This document shows positions 7,371 to 14,449 of a stretch of DNA of 20,782 nt, in pieces. This stretch comes from JBBRUG01 sp038247995 (GTDB lineage: Bacteria > Chloroflexota > Chloroflexia > Chloroflexales > Chloroflexaceae). Below the pieces are notes generated by a model. That model was not told where the DNA came from, did not search any database, and saw nothing but the letters and a program-made list of their open reading frames with translations. How positions within the stretch are numbered: position 1 is the first letter of the stretch; the number at the start of each line of letters is the position of its first letter. Where the stretch lies: NCBI GenBank assembly GCA_038247995.1, contig JBBRUG010000066.1:1-20782 (forward strand). Reading direction: 5' to 3'. The position numbers and the translations under genes are program-made.

Positions 7371-7730
7371 TTACCGTCCGATCAGTTCGCGCACGGTAGT
7401 AAGTAACCCACTGAGGTTGCCATTCTTTGAAACATAGGCGTCGAAGCCCTGGGCAACAAATTCACCAGAGAGTTGTTCGGTTCGGGCAGTGTAGGCAACA
7501 ACCGGGCAGCCGACGCCGGCGACACGCAGTTCGTGCAACGTATGGATGCCGTCCATATCGGCCATACTGATGTCAAGGATAATCACATCAGGCGGAATGG
7601 CAATCGCAGCAGCCACGGCTTCCGCGCCACTCCCCACGGCTTCGACGTCGTAGCGCCCAACGTGGCGCAGAATCCGTTCAGTCATTGAACGGGCGGTATA
7701 CACATCATCAACAAGCAAGATCCTGGTCAT
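7371..7730 (-). CDS. Stand-alone response regulator receiver (CheY-like)
   Basis: A 119-residue single receiver domain with no output domain. The acidic pocket is D8/D9 (LLVDD), the phosphoacceptor is D53 (IILDISMADMDG), the switch Thr is T81 (AYTA) and the conserved Lys is K102 (YVSKNG). All catalytic residues are present, so it should accept phosphate. It lies 22 bp downstream of the histidine kinase gene in the same direction, which marks the kinase as its probable partner. Like other CheY-like proteins it would act by protein-protein contact or as a phosphorelay intermediate. The SD before ATG 7730 (AGGA, very close) is weak, suggesting translation coupled to the kinase gene. Confidence 0.92.
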   Translation of the reverse strand: MTRILLVDDVYTARSMTERILRHVGRYDVEAVGSGAEAVAAAIAIPPDVIILDISMADMDGIHTLHELRVAGVGCPVVAYTARTEQLSGEFVAQGFDAYVSKNGNLSGLLTTVRELIGR

Positions 7731-7752
7731 AGTCCTGGTCGCCCTTTATTGC

Positions 7753-9231
7753 TCAACCGTGCGAGCGTGTTCGTGACAGTGAATGTTCTATTCGTGCACC
7801 GGGAAGCGCCGGGGTTGTGCCCTCTACATTGTTCGTCTGCAAGCGCGGGAGGGTAAACGAGAAAATGCTGCCTTTGCCGAGCTCGCTCTCCAGCCACATC
7901 CTGCCGCCGTGGAGTTCGACAAGCCAGCGACAAATGCTCAAGCCCAGCCCGGTACCGGTATGTTGCCGGGTATCATGGCTGGCCACTTGCTCGAACTGAT
8001 GGAAAATCCGCTCCTGATCTGAGTCGGCGATCCCGATGCCGGTGTCGCGCACCCAGATGATCACTTCTTGATCATCGACGCGAGCGCCGAGGCCAACTTC
8101 GCCCACACTCGTAAATTTACACGCATTCGAGATCAGGTTGAGGATTACCTGGCGCACGCGTACTTCGTCGATAGTGACAATCGGAAGGGCCGATTGGTAC
8201 TCGCGGCGCAGCAATACCGGGCGTTCCTTCAGTAAGCCCTGGGCGGTGCGCAACATCTCATCGAGGAGCGGGGCGAGGGGGATCGCCTGCTTGTTGAGGT
8301 CGAGCCGCCCGGCCTCGACACGCGCCAGGTCGAGGATGTCGTTGATTAGCCCCAGCAAGTGCTGGCCACTGCGCCGGATTTCGGCCAGATCGACGACAAG
8401 TGTATCGGAAAACTGCGCACCTTCATACATCTCAGGATGGTCGAGCATCGCTGAGCTGAAACCGATCACAATATTCAAGGGCGTACGCAGTTCGTGCGAC
8501 ATCGTTGCCATAAAGCTGGCTTTGGAACGATACGCGGCTTCGGCATCGGCGCGCGCTTCTTCAAGTTCGAGCGTGAGGCTATAGAGCTGATCATTTAGTT
8601 GGTCGCGCTCACGGATGGCCATTTCAAGGTCGCGCTGGGCTGCGCGGAGGAGCAGTTCACGCCGTTCCGACTTCTGGGCCGCCGAAAGAGCCCAGCCGAT
8701 CGTGCCGTGAACTGAGTATGCGGCAGCCCAACTTAGCGCGGCGGCGGCGGTCAGTAGTACGCCCATGCTGATGCTGATGACAAGCCCACTGGCAAAACCA
8801 GTGAGCGGAGCGCCGGCGAGCCAGGGGATAATCAGCAGGCTGATCAGGATCAGCAGGGCATTGCGGGCGACAGTAGGTGGCGCTTCAGGATCGATCAGGA
8901 TGCCGGCGGTGAGCACACCCAGGACGCTCAAGTAGATCAGGGTGTTCGTGTCGATTCCAAGCACAAAAATGCTCAGGAGGGGGCCAAGCGCGAGGGCGTA
9001 GCTCATCACCGTACCGGCAGCGCGCAGGCGTTTGCGGCGCAGCAGTTCACTGGCACCCCAGACGCTGGCAATGAGGCCGCCAATCAGCAGGTACGGCCCA
9101 GCCTGCATGTCACGCTGGATGAGCATTACGATCCCTAAAGCTGCCGTCGCCACAATGCCGACGGCGATCAACAGGGGTGGCAGTACTTCCGCGGCCAGGC
9201 TTTCGTCGGGGAGGGTTTTTGTGCGCTGCAT
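7753..9231 (-). CDS. Membrane sensor histidine kinase
   Basis: This 492-residue kinase has about six predicted membrane helices (near residues 19-37, 46-60, 73-91, 98-113, 126-140 and 147-172) with very short loops. It therefore has no large extracellular sensor; the signal is probably sensed in or at the membrane. A charged coiled coil (186-235) follows. The H box is FMATMSHELRTPLN with phosphoacceptor His246. The catalytic domain has the N box (LNLISNACKF, N365/N369), G1 (DTGIGI, 396-401), the F box (FHQFEQ) and G2 (GTGLGL, 426-431). The last 30 residues are low-complexity. The start ATG has TAGGAT about 8 nt upstream. It is co-directional with, and 22 bp from, the receiver gene. Confidence 0.93.
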   Translation of the reverse strand: MQRTKTLPDESLAAEVLPPLLIAVGIVATAALGIVMLIQRDMQAGPYLLIGGLIASVWGASELLRRKRLRAAGTVMSYALALGPLLSIFVLGIDTNTLIYLSVLGVLTAGILIDPEAPPTVARNALLILISLLIIPWLAGAPLTGFASGLVISISMGVLLTAAAALSWAAAYSVHGTIGWALSAAQKSERRELLLRAAQRDLEMAIRERDQLNDQLYSLTLELEEARADAEAAYRSKASFMATMSHELRTPLNIVIGFSSAMLDHPEMYEGAQFSDTLVVDLAEIRRSGQHLLGLINDILDLARVEAGRLDLNKQAIPLAPLLDEMLRTAQGLLKERPVLLRREYQSALPIVTIDEVRVRQVILNLISNACKFTSVGEVGLGARVDDQEVIIWVRDTGIGIADSDQERIFHQFEQVASHDTRQHTGTGLGLSICRWLVELHGGRMWLESELGKGSIFSFTLPRLQTNNVEGTTPALPGARIEHSLSRTRSHG

Positions 9232-9303
9232 ATCTGCAATCCTACGCTACCGGCGAACAGGTTGGGCACCACGCCGGTTGTGGGGCACGCTGCCTGTTAC
9301 GCC

Positions 9304-9333
9304 ATCGTAGGCAACGGCGCTAGTTTGCGTCAA
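9304..9333 (-). promoter_or_regulatory. Candidate promoter of the histidine kinase operon
   Basis: On the minus strand TTGACG (9333-9328) is followed after 18 bp by TACGAT (9309-9304), about 73 bp before the kinase start codon. The -35 is 5/6 and the -10 is 4/6 to consensus. Confidence 0.4.
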
Positions 9334-9418
9334 GCGTGACAGATTGCAATTTGGTGAAGGCGCAGTTCTAAAGAGTACTATAGAACGCCTGGATGATCGC
9401 GGAATGAACTCAATGGTT

Positions 9419-9467
9419 AAAAAAATGTAATATTAGGCCGAAGCACCAACTGCGCTGATACTTCGGC
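9419..9467 (-). terminator. Candidate terminator of the nucleotide-sugar operon
   Basis: On the minus strand, 44 bp after the stop of the fucose-synthase-like gene, GCCGAAG (9467-9461) pairs with CTTCGGC (9443-9437) around a 17-nt loop. TTTTTTT (9425-9419) follows after about 11 nt. The gap between stem and T-run is longer than ideal. Confidence 0.4.
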
Positions 9468-9510
9468 GTTACGACGGTGGATGGGCGCGGTCTGGGCAGC
9501 AGATGCGGCC

Positions 9511-10482
9511 TTATGGGCGGCGTTGGCGTTCGTACCAGGCGATGGTGCGCTGCAGGCCTTCGGTGAAGGGCATCCTGGTTTCGAAGCCAAAGCGTTCACG
9601 GGCGCGCGAGGTGTCGAGCTTGCGGCGCGGTTGACCATTGGGCTTGCTCGTGTTCCACACCAGGTCGCCCTGGTAGCCGACGAGGTCGCGGATCGTATCG
9701 GCGAGTTCGCGGATACTGATCTCGCGGTTGCTGCCCAGATTGACGGGTTCAGGATCGTTATAGCGTTCGGCGGCAAGCAAAATGCCTTCGGCAGTCTCTT
9801 CGACATAGACAAACTCGCGGGTGGGCGAACCGTCGCCCCAGACCTCAACCGTCGGCGCACCGCTGTTGCGCGCTTCCATGCATTTGCGGATCAGCGCCGG
9901 AATGACATGCGAGGAAGCCGGGTCGAAGTTGTCGCCAGGGCCATAAAGGTTCACCGGCAGCAAATAGATCGAGTTGAAGCCATATTGTTCGCGGTAGGCA
10001 TCGCCCTGAACGAGCAGCATCTTTTTGGCCAGGCCGTAAGGCGCGTTGGTCTCTTCCGGGTAGCCGTTCCAGAGATCATCTTCATGGAAGGGCAGCGGGG
10101 TGAATTTCGGGTAGGCGCAGACAGTGCCGATGGTGACGAACTTTTCGACGCCGGCACGCCAACTAGCGTGAAAGAGTTGGGCGCCCATCATCAGGTTATC
10201 GTAGAAGAATTCGGCAGGATGGGCGCGGTTGGCACCAATGCCGCCAACGCGGGCAGCCATGTGAATGATCAGATCCGGGCGGGCGTCGTTGAGCAGCCGA
10301 TCGATCGCCGCCTGTTCCCGTAGATCATAGGTCTGCGAACGCGGCACAAAGACCTCAGCAGCGCCGCGATCACGCAGCTTTGCAACGACGTATGAGCCGA
10401 GAAAGCCTGCGCCGCCGGTAACTATAACGCGCTTGTTCTGCCAGAAGGTTCGGCTGGCGGGCCAGGGATGGGTGGAAGTCAT
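9511..10482 (-). CDS. fcl: GDP-L-fucose synthase-like epimerase/reductase
   Basis: This 323-residue extended-SDR enzyme resembles GDP-4-keto-6-deoxymannose 3,5-epimerase-4-reductase, which makes GDP-L-fucose for surface glycans. Visible are the Rossmann motif TGGAGFLGS (residues 22-30), the catalytic YGLAKK (Tyr/Lys), the substrate region PVNLYGPGDNFDPASSHVIPALIRK with the family's catalytic His, and the specific segments AYPKFTPLPF, PTREFVYVEE and QPRRKLDTSRA. The usual SSC before IYPK reads TVC here, so the active-site Ser appears to be Thr. The frame is open upstream to 10593, but ATG 10482 has AAGGA 7 nt before it and matches the family N terminus. It follows the dehydrogenase gene in the same direction with a 168-bp gap holding a dispersed repeat. 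No GDP-mannose dehydratase (gmd) is present in the window. Confidence 0.88.
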   Translation of the reverse strand: MTSTHPWPASRTFWQNKRVIVTGGAGFLGSYVVAKLRDRGAAEVFVPRSQTYDLREQAAIDRLLNDARPDLIIHMAARVGGIGANRAHPAEFFYDNLMMGAQLFHASWRAGVEKFVTIGTVCAYPKFTPLPFHEDDLWNGYPEETNAPYGLAKKMLLVQGDAYREQYGFNSIYLLPVNLYGPGDNFDPASSHVIPALIRKCMEARNSGAPTVEVWGDGSPTREFVYVEETAEGILLAAERYNDPEPVNLGSNREISIRELADTIRDLVGYQGDLVWNTSKPNGQPRRKLDTSRARERFGFETRMPFTEGLQRTIAWYERQRRP

Positions 10483-10586
10483 AGGGGTGTCCTTGGGAGT
10501 TAGATTGCGTACGGGCGCTAAGGCGCTGCACATTACCGGCGCGGCGACCGGCCGAAGGTTCACAAAATAATCCGGCATCGCTGAAC

Positions 10587-10639
10587 GCACCATGAATGGC
10601 GCTGCTCATGGGTGCGGAGCAATTAGCCGCTGAAGCGGC
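10587..10639 (+). repeat. Two-hairpin dispersed element, copy 1
   Basis: Hairpin A is CCAT-GA-ATGG (10590-10599, extended imperfectly to 10587-10602). A 23-bp spacer containing GGCGCTGCTCATGGGTGC follows. Hairpin B is GCCGCT-GA-AGCGGC (10626-10639). It aligns with 12568-12621. It lies between the dehydrogenase and fucose-synthase-like genes of one operon, so it would be transcribed. Confidence 0.7.
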
Positions 10640-10650
10640 GCATACCAAGG

Positions 10651-11973
10651 TTAGAGCAATTCAATCTTCTCACGTAGGGCACCTTCGATGCGGCGGGTGG
10701 CGTTACGTGTGTCGACGACGGTAGGCACGCGGGCGACGATATTGGCGTAGTCGAAGGCACTATGGTTGGTGACAATCACGGCACAATCGCAGTTGCTAAG
10801 CAGGTCGTCCGTGAGTGCAATAGTGCGGCCTCGGCGCCCATCGTGATGTTCGAACTCGCTCACGTGCGGGTCGCAGGCGATGACGTGGCCACCATCGGCT
10901 TCCAGCAGGTCGATGATCTTCAGGGCGGGCGACTCGCGGTAGTCATCGACATCAGGTTTGTAGGCCACGCCGAGCAGCAGGATCGTACTGCCGTTGAGTG
11001 CTTTGCGCTGGCGGTTGAGTGCACGTACAACCAGATCATGGACGTGGCGCGGCATCTGGCTGTTAATCTCGCCGGCCAGTTCGATGAAGCGCGTCGTCAG
11101 ATCGTACTCGCGGGCTTTCCAGGTGAGGTAGAACGGGTCGATCGGGATGCAGTGACCGCCAAGGCCGGGGCCGGGAGTAAATTTCATAAAGCCGTAGGGC
11201 TTGGTTGCTGCGGCATCGATCACTTCCCAGACATCGAGGTTCATGCGATCGCAGAGCAAGGCCAGTTCGTTCACCAGGGCAATGTTCACGGCGCGAAAGA
11301 TGTTCTCAAACAGCTTGGTCAATTCAGCTGTGTCGGGCGAGGTGACCGGCACAATAGTGCTCGTGATCTGACTGTAAAAAGCAGCAGCGAGATCGGTGCA
11401 GATCGCGGTTACACCACCGACAACTTTAGGCGTGTTTTCGACGCCGTAGCCTTTGCTGCTGGTCTGGCCGGGATCGATTCGCTCGGGCGAGAAGGCGAGG
11501 AAGAAGTCGGTGCCGACACGCAGGCCGTCCGCTTCGAGGCGCGGTTGCACGATCTGGCGCGTGGTGCCGGGGTAGGTCGTGCTTTCCAGCACAATAAGTT
11601 GGCCGGGGCGCAGGCTGCGGGCGATAGCGTCGGTAGCCTGCTCGATGAAATACATATCGGGGTCGCGGGTCTGATTCAGTGGGGTAGGTACGCAGATCAC
11701 GAGTAGATCGCACTGCGCCATGCGGCTGGTGTCGGTGGTGGCCTCGATGCGCCCAATGGCGCGCAGTTCGGCGAGAATTTCCGAGGGCACATCGCCGATA
11801 TAACTCACGCCGCTGTTTAATTGCGCGACCCTTGCCGGACTGACATCAAAGCCAAGCACCGGGAAGCCGAGGCGAGCGGCGCGAGCGGCGAGGGGTAAGC
11901 CCACATAGCCCATGCCGATTACGCCGATGACGGCGCTGCGCGACTGGATGCGGGCAAGGAGTTCGGTATACAT
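10651..11973 (-). CDS. UDP-sugar 6-dehydrogenase (UDP-GlcNAc/ManNAc dehydrogenase type)
   Basis: This 440-residue enzyme oxidises C6 of a UDP-sugar to a uronate with NAD+. It has the three UDP-Glc/GDP-Man dehydrogenase domains: an N-terminal Rossmann fold with GVIGMGYVGLPLA (residues 17-29), a central domain with ELTKLFENIFRAVNIALVNE (217-236, Lys220 and Asn224) and the catalytic-cysteine motif GPGLGGHCIPIDPFYL (Cys275), and a C-terminal UDP-binding domain with LLGVAYKPDVDDYRESPALKI. The CIPIDPFYLTWKA wording is typical of WbpA/WecC-like enzymes (UDP-GlcNAc or UDP-ManNAc) rather than UDP-glucose dehydrogenase; the exact substrate is uncertain. ATG 11973 is preceded by AGGAA. It is the first gene of an operon with the fucose-synthase-like gene, under the promoter at 12009-12037. 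Confidence 0.92.
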   Translation of the reverse strand: MYTELLARIQSRSAVIGVIGMGYVGLPLAARAARLGFPVLGFDVSPARVAQLNSGVSYIGDVPSEILAELRAIGRIEATTDTSRMAQCDLLVICVPTPLNQTRDPDMYFIEQATDAIARSLRPGQLIVLESTTYPGTTRQIVQPRLEADGLRVGTDFFLAFSPERIDPGQTSSKGYGVENTPKVVGGVTAICTDLAAAFYSQITSTIVPVTSPDTAELTKLFENIFRAVNIALVNELALLCDRMNLDVWEVIDAAATKPYGFMKFTPGPGLGGHCIPIDPFYLTWKAREYDLTTRFIELAGEINSQMPRHVHDLVVRALNRQRKALNGSTILLLGVAYKPDVDDYRESPALKIIDLLEADGGHVIACDPHVSEFEHHDGRRGRTIALTDDLLSNCDCAVIVTNHSAFDYANIVARVPTVVDTRNATRRIEGALREKIELL

Positions 11974-12008
11974 AATGGCATTGTTCCTGATGTAGCGATT
12001 TTCGCGCC

Positions 12009-12037
12009 ATTATAGATCACTGAGGCACTGAGGTGAA
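12009..12037 (-). promoter_or_regulatory. Promoter of the nucleotide-sugar operon
   Basis: On the minus strand, TTCACC (12037-12032) and a perfect TATAAT (12014-12009) are separated by 17 bp. The -10 lies about 35 bp before the dehydrogenase start codon. The -35 and spacer are built from the octamer repeat array at 12018-12051. Confidence 0.6.
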
Positions 12038-12051
12038 CTGAGGCACTGAGG
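12018..12051. repeat. CACTGAGG octamer repeats over a promoter
   Basis: CACTGAGG occurs at 12018-12025, 12026-12033 and 12044-12051, with a copy lacking the first base at 12037-12043. The pairs are separated by TGA. The array overlaps the -35 and spacer of the minus-strand promoter. Confidence 0.8.
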
Positions 12052-12112
12052 TAGGCTTCAAAGGGCAGGCAGTAGCGTCCGCAGATTGCGCAGATGACGC
12101 AGATGGACAAGG

Positions 12113-12147
12113 GGACGAAGGACGAAGGACGAAGGGCGAAGGACGAA
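12113..12147. repeat. Heptamer tandem array GGACGAA (5 copies)
   Basis: Five contiguous heptamers: four GGACGAA and one GGGCGAA (third base changed). It lies in the intergenic space upstream of the nucleotide-sugar operon. Just before it are three 9-bp near-repeats beginning GCAGAT (from about 12081). Confidence 0.9.
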
Positions 12148-12162
12148 CACCATCCGGCCTGG

Positions 12163-12183
12163 TTCTCTGTTCTCTGTTCTCTG
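12163..12183. repeat. Heptamer tandem array TTCTCTG (3 copies)
   Basis: Three exact contiguous copies of TTCTCTG, then a partial fourth (TTCTGCTG). The array lies 15 bp from the GGACGAA array, shares its unit length but not its sequence. Confidence 0.9.
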
Positions 12184-12230
12184 TTCTGCTGACATAGGGG
12201 TGTCACTCGCGGGGCGTATGCTGGGTTCAG

Positions 12231-12246
12231 CAGGCCGACTGGCCTG
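12231..12246 (+). other. Leader hairpin before the 12268 gene
   Basis: CAGGCC-GACT-GGCCTG forms a 6-bp stem with a 4-nt loop, 5 nt upstream of the Shine-Dalgarno AAGGAG (12252-12257). It could influence translation of the small downstream gene. Confidence 0.35.
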
Positions 12247-12267
12247 TGATGAAGGAGAACTCAAGCA

Positions 12268-12495
12268 ATGCATAACCCGATGATGGAACTGGTGCGGTTT
12301 CGGCTCAAGGAGGGGGTAACAGAGGCGGCGTTTCTGGCGGCGGCTGCGAAAGCGCAGGCGACGATTGCACAGTTTCCGGGGTATATGCGGCGCACGCTCA
12401 TGCAGAACGCCGATGGCCTGTGGGTTGATCTGGTGCATTGGCGTAGCGAAGTAGAGGCGCTGGCGGCGGCGGAGGCCGGTGAACTAGGCAACTGA
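12268..12495 (+). CDS. Small ferredoxin-like alpha-beta barrel (ABM-like) protein, probably truncated
   Basis: The 75-residue product begins MMELVRFRLKEGVTEAAFLAAAAKAQ, continues with FPGYMRRTLMQNADGLWVDLVHWRSEVEALAAAE and then stops. This pattern (strand, helix, F-P-G-Y/F, two strands, W-x-S, Ala-rich helix) is that of dimeric alpha-beta-barrel proteins related to antibiotic-biosynthesis monooxygenases. Relatives I know of are about 95-105 residues and continue after the AAAEA helix with a further strand. Here the sequence changes to GELGN and ends. The C-terminal strand is therefore missing, by truncation or frameshift. The start is well supported: AAGGAG (12252-12257) lies 10 nt before the ATG. 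The product may be non-functional. Confidence 0.6.
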   Translation: MHNPMMELVRFRLKEGVTEAAFLAAAAKAQATIAQFPGYMRRTLMQNADGLWVDLVHWRSEVEALAAAEAGELGN

Positions 12496-12567
12496 GAGTT
12501 GGATCTGGTTGGTTGGGTTAGTGCTGGCTTTAAGCATGGTGGTTTTTGTGCCCTGCCCTGAATTGCC

Positions 12568-12621
12568 GCGCCCTGAAGGGCGCTACTCATTGATTCTGAA
12601 CACATGGGCCGCTAAAGCGGC
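12568..12621 (+). repeat. Two-hairpin dispersed element, copy 2
   Basis: Hairpin A is GCGCCCT-GA-AGGGCGC (12568-12583). A 24-bp spacer contains TACTCATTGATTCTGAACAC. Hairpin B is GCCGCT-AA-AGCGGC (12608-12621). It lies between the truncated small gene and the livH remnant, which converge. It is in the same orientation as copy 1 and inverted relative to the copies at the right end of the window. Confidence 0.75.
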
Positions 12622-12701
12622 GGCGGTCGCGTGATGGTAGCAGCGGTGCGGCGGGCGGACTGAAGCCCTGGCCGCGGATTTTTGCCTTTTGCATTCGCAT
12701 G

Positions 12702-13357
12702 CTACACATCCCTGGTGCGTGCAAACAATCCGGTTGGGCGGATGGCGAGCACAAGCAGCGCGAGCAGGTGCCCGGCGAGTTGGAACCAGCCGGGGTTGAT
12801 CGCGGCGCCGACGCTTTGTGCAACGCCGAGCAGTAGGCCCCCGGCGAAGGTGCCCCACAGGCTGCCGAGCCCGCCGATGATCACTGCCTTGAAGGCGCAG
12901 ATCAGGCTGCCGGGGCCGTCGGCGGGGCGAATATAGTGCGCATGCCGAACAGTACGCCGGCCACCGCCACGAGCGCCAACGCCAAGCCGAGGGCCAGTCC
13001 GTAGACGCGCTTGCTGTCGATGCCCATAAGCTCGGATGTCACCGGGTCGTCGGAGGTGGCGCGAAAGGCGCGGCCGAGAGCCGTGCGGTTCATCAGTTGT
13101 TTCAACCCGATCAGGATAGCGACGGTGCCGGCAAAGGTAAGCAGCGGCAGCACGCCGAGGCTCAGCCCGCCGATACGGATGCTCAGCGTCTCCAGCGGCC
13201 CGGCGGTCAGGCGACGGCTATCGGCGCTGAAGGTGAGCAGCAGCACATTTTGCAGGATGATCGACAGCCTAAATGTGATCAGCAGCGGCGGCATGGGACC
13301 TTTGCCGATCACGCGGTTGAGTAGCCCGCGCTGGAGCAGTACGCCCAGGCCGAACAT
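12702..13357 (-). pseudogene. livH: Branched-chain amino acid ABC permease (LivH-type) remnant
   Basis: The fragment matches the middle and end of a LivH-type permease of the high-affinity branched-chain amino acid ABC transporter. It runs from FGLGVLLQRGLLNRVIGKGPM through ITFRLSIILQNVLLL, an ALGRAFRATSDDPVTSELMGID loop and VAVAGVLFGMRTIFAP. The ending VIIGGLGSLWGTFAGGLLLGVAQS...RPTGLFAR lies in a second frame. The first 60-70 residues are gone; instead a regulator fragment is joined out of frame near 13358. A -1 slip in the G4 run at 12924-12927 (C4 on the coding strand) breaks the frame. Restoring one base would give IFAPADGPGSLICAFKAVIIGG, the expected family sequence. No livM, livF, livG or binding-protein gene is nearby. 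It is clearly non-functional. Confidence 0.85.
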
Positions 13358-14334
13358 CTGCCGGTTGCACAGTTGCTGGGGGCATCTCCAGCGCGGCGGC
13401 GATGAAGGCTGAATCAAGCCGATCGGTAGCGATGGCGAGCAGGTTGATGATCTGGCGGGCGGTGGGTTGGAGCAGCGTTAGGCGAAGCGAGCCGAGATCA
13501 TAGGTGGTTTGGGGCAGCCGGGTAGTTGTGCGCCAGCGCAACCAGCGATGTGCATCCAGGTGCAATATTCCGTTGGATACCGTCAGTAAGCCTTCGGTGC
13601 GTAACTGGGTGATCAGCGCCTCGACGACGAACGGGTTACCGTCGGAGCGCCCATTCAGCCACGGCGCTAATGATTCTCTGGCCGAACGCGCAACCCCAAG
13701 CTCATGGAGCAGCGCCGCAAGCGCGGCCTGGTCGAGCGGTGTCAGGCTGATCACTTCCAGGGCGCCCTGGCGCCGCCCCAGCGTAGCGAGTTGGCGCAGG
13801 GCCGGCAGATCATCGATGCGCTGCACGGTGCCCGATCAGCACGATCGGGAGGCGCTGGAGGTGGCAGGCGAGGTACCCAAAGAGCTCCAGCGTCGGCGCG
13901 TCGGCGTAGTGCAGGTCGTCCAGGTTGAAGCCCAGGAGCAGCGGGCCGCGCACCAGCCCGACAGCCTCGTTTAGGGCGGTTTCGCTGCCGTCGGCGACGA
14001 GGTGCTGACAGCGGAGCACGTCACAATCGACATGCTGCATCGCGAGTTGCAGGCGATCATTGTTGATCAGCAGGATATCTTCAGCCGCGCAACTGCGTAG
14101 CGCCTGGCGGAGTTTGTGCAGCGTAGAGCGCAGCGAGTGGCGCGCATCGCTGAGCATTGCGTCGCCCTAGAGCAGTGCGGTAAGATAATCGCGGGTATGG
14201 GGCTGGCCGGTGGCGGCCAAATAATACAGCAGCGCCTGGGCCTTCTGGCTGGTGAGGTGTAGCACAACGCCGCCATGCTCAACCTGAGGCGTTCCGAGCA
14301 GGCGAATTGTCAACGGTGACTGTGGCGTGGGCAT
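13358..14334 (-). pseudogene. SARP/BTAD-AAA transcriptional regulator, multiply disrupted
   Basis: The pieces belong to one large regulator: a winged-helix/BTAD N terminus coupled to an AAA ATPase. The start (ATG 14334, MPTPQSPLTIRLLGTPQ...) reads through HLTSQKAQALLYYLAATGQPHTRDYLTALL, then hits TAG at 14167-14169 where the family has the Trp of LLWGD (TGG to TAG). The frame resumes with AMLSDARHSLRSTLHKLRQAL and goes to VRGPLLLGFNLDD. There it jumps in frame to LDDLHYADAPTLELF, the Walker B region, so the rest of BTAD and Walker A are deleted (near 13910-13935). A frameshift near 13820 leads into LPALRQLATLGRRQGALEVISL. The gene ends at the fusion with the livH remnant near 13358-13371. Four separate lesions show long decay. 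Confidence 0.85.
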
Positions 14335-14449
14335 CCATTGCCCCTTCTCGATTGCGTGTGGTCTATAGTGGCACTTCTTTTGTACTCCAAAATGATCGCC
14401 CTCCCATGACCTTGTATGCTGAACATAGCGTATTGGAAAGATAGCCCCT

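Noticed and set aside
10762..11706. A 314-codon open frame antisense to the UDP-sugar dehydrogenase gene
   Set aside because: The minus-strand protein has all catalytic motifs; the antisense product resembles nothing.
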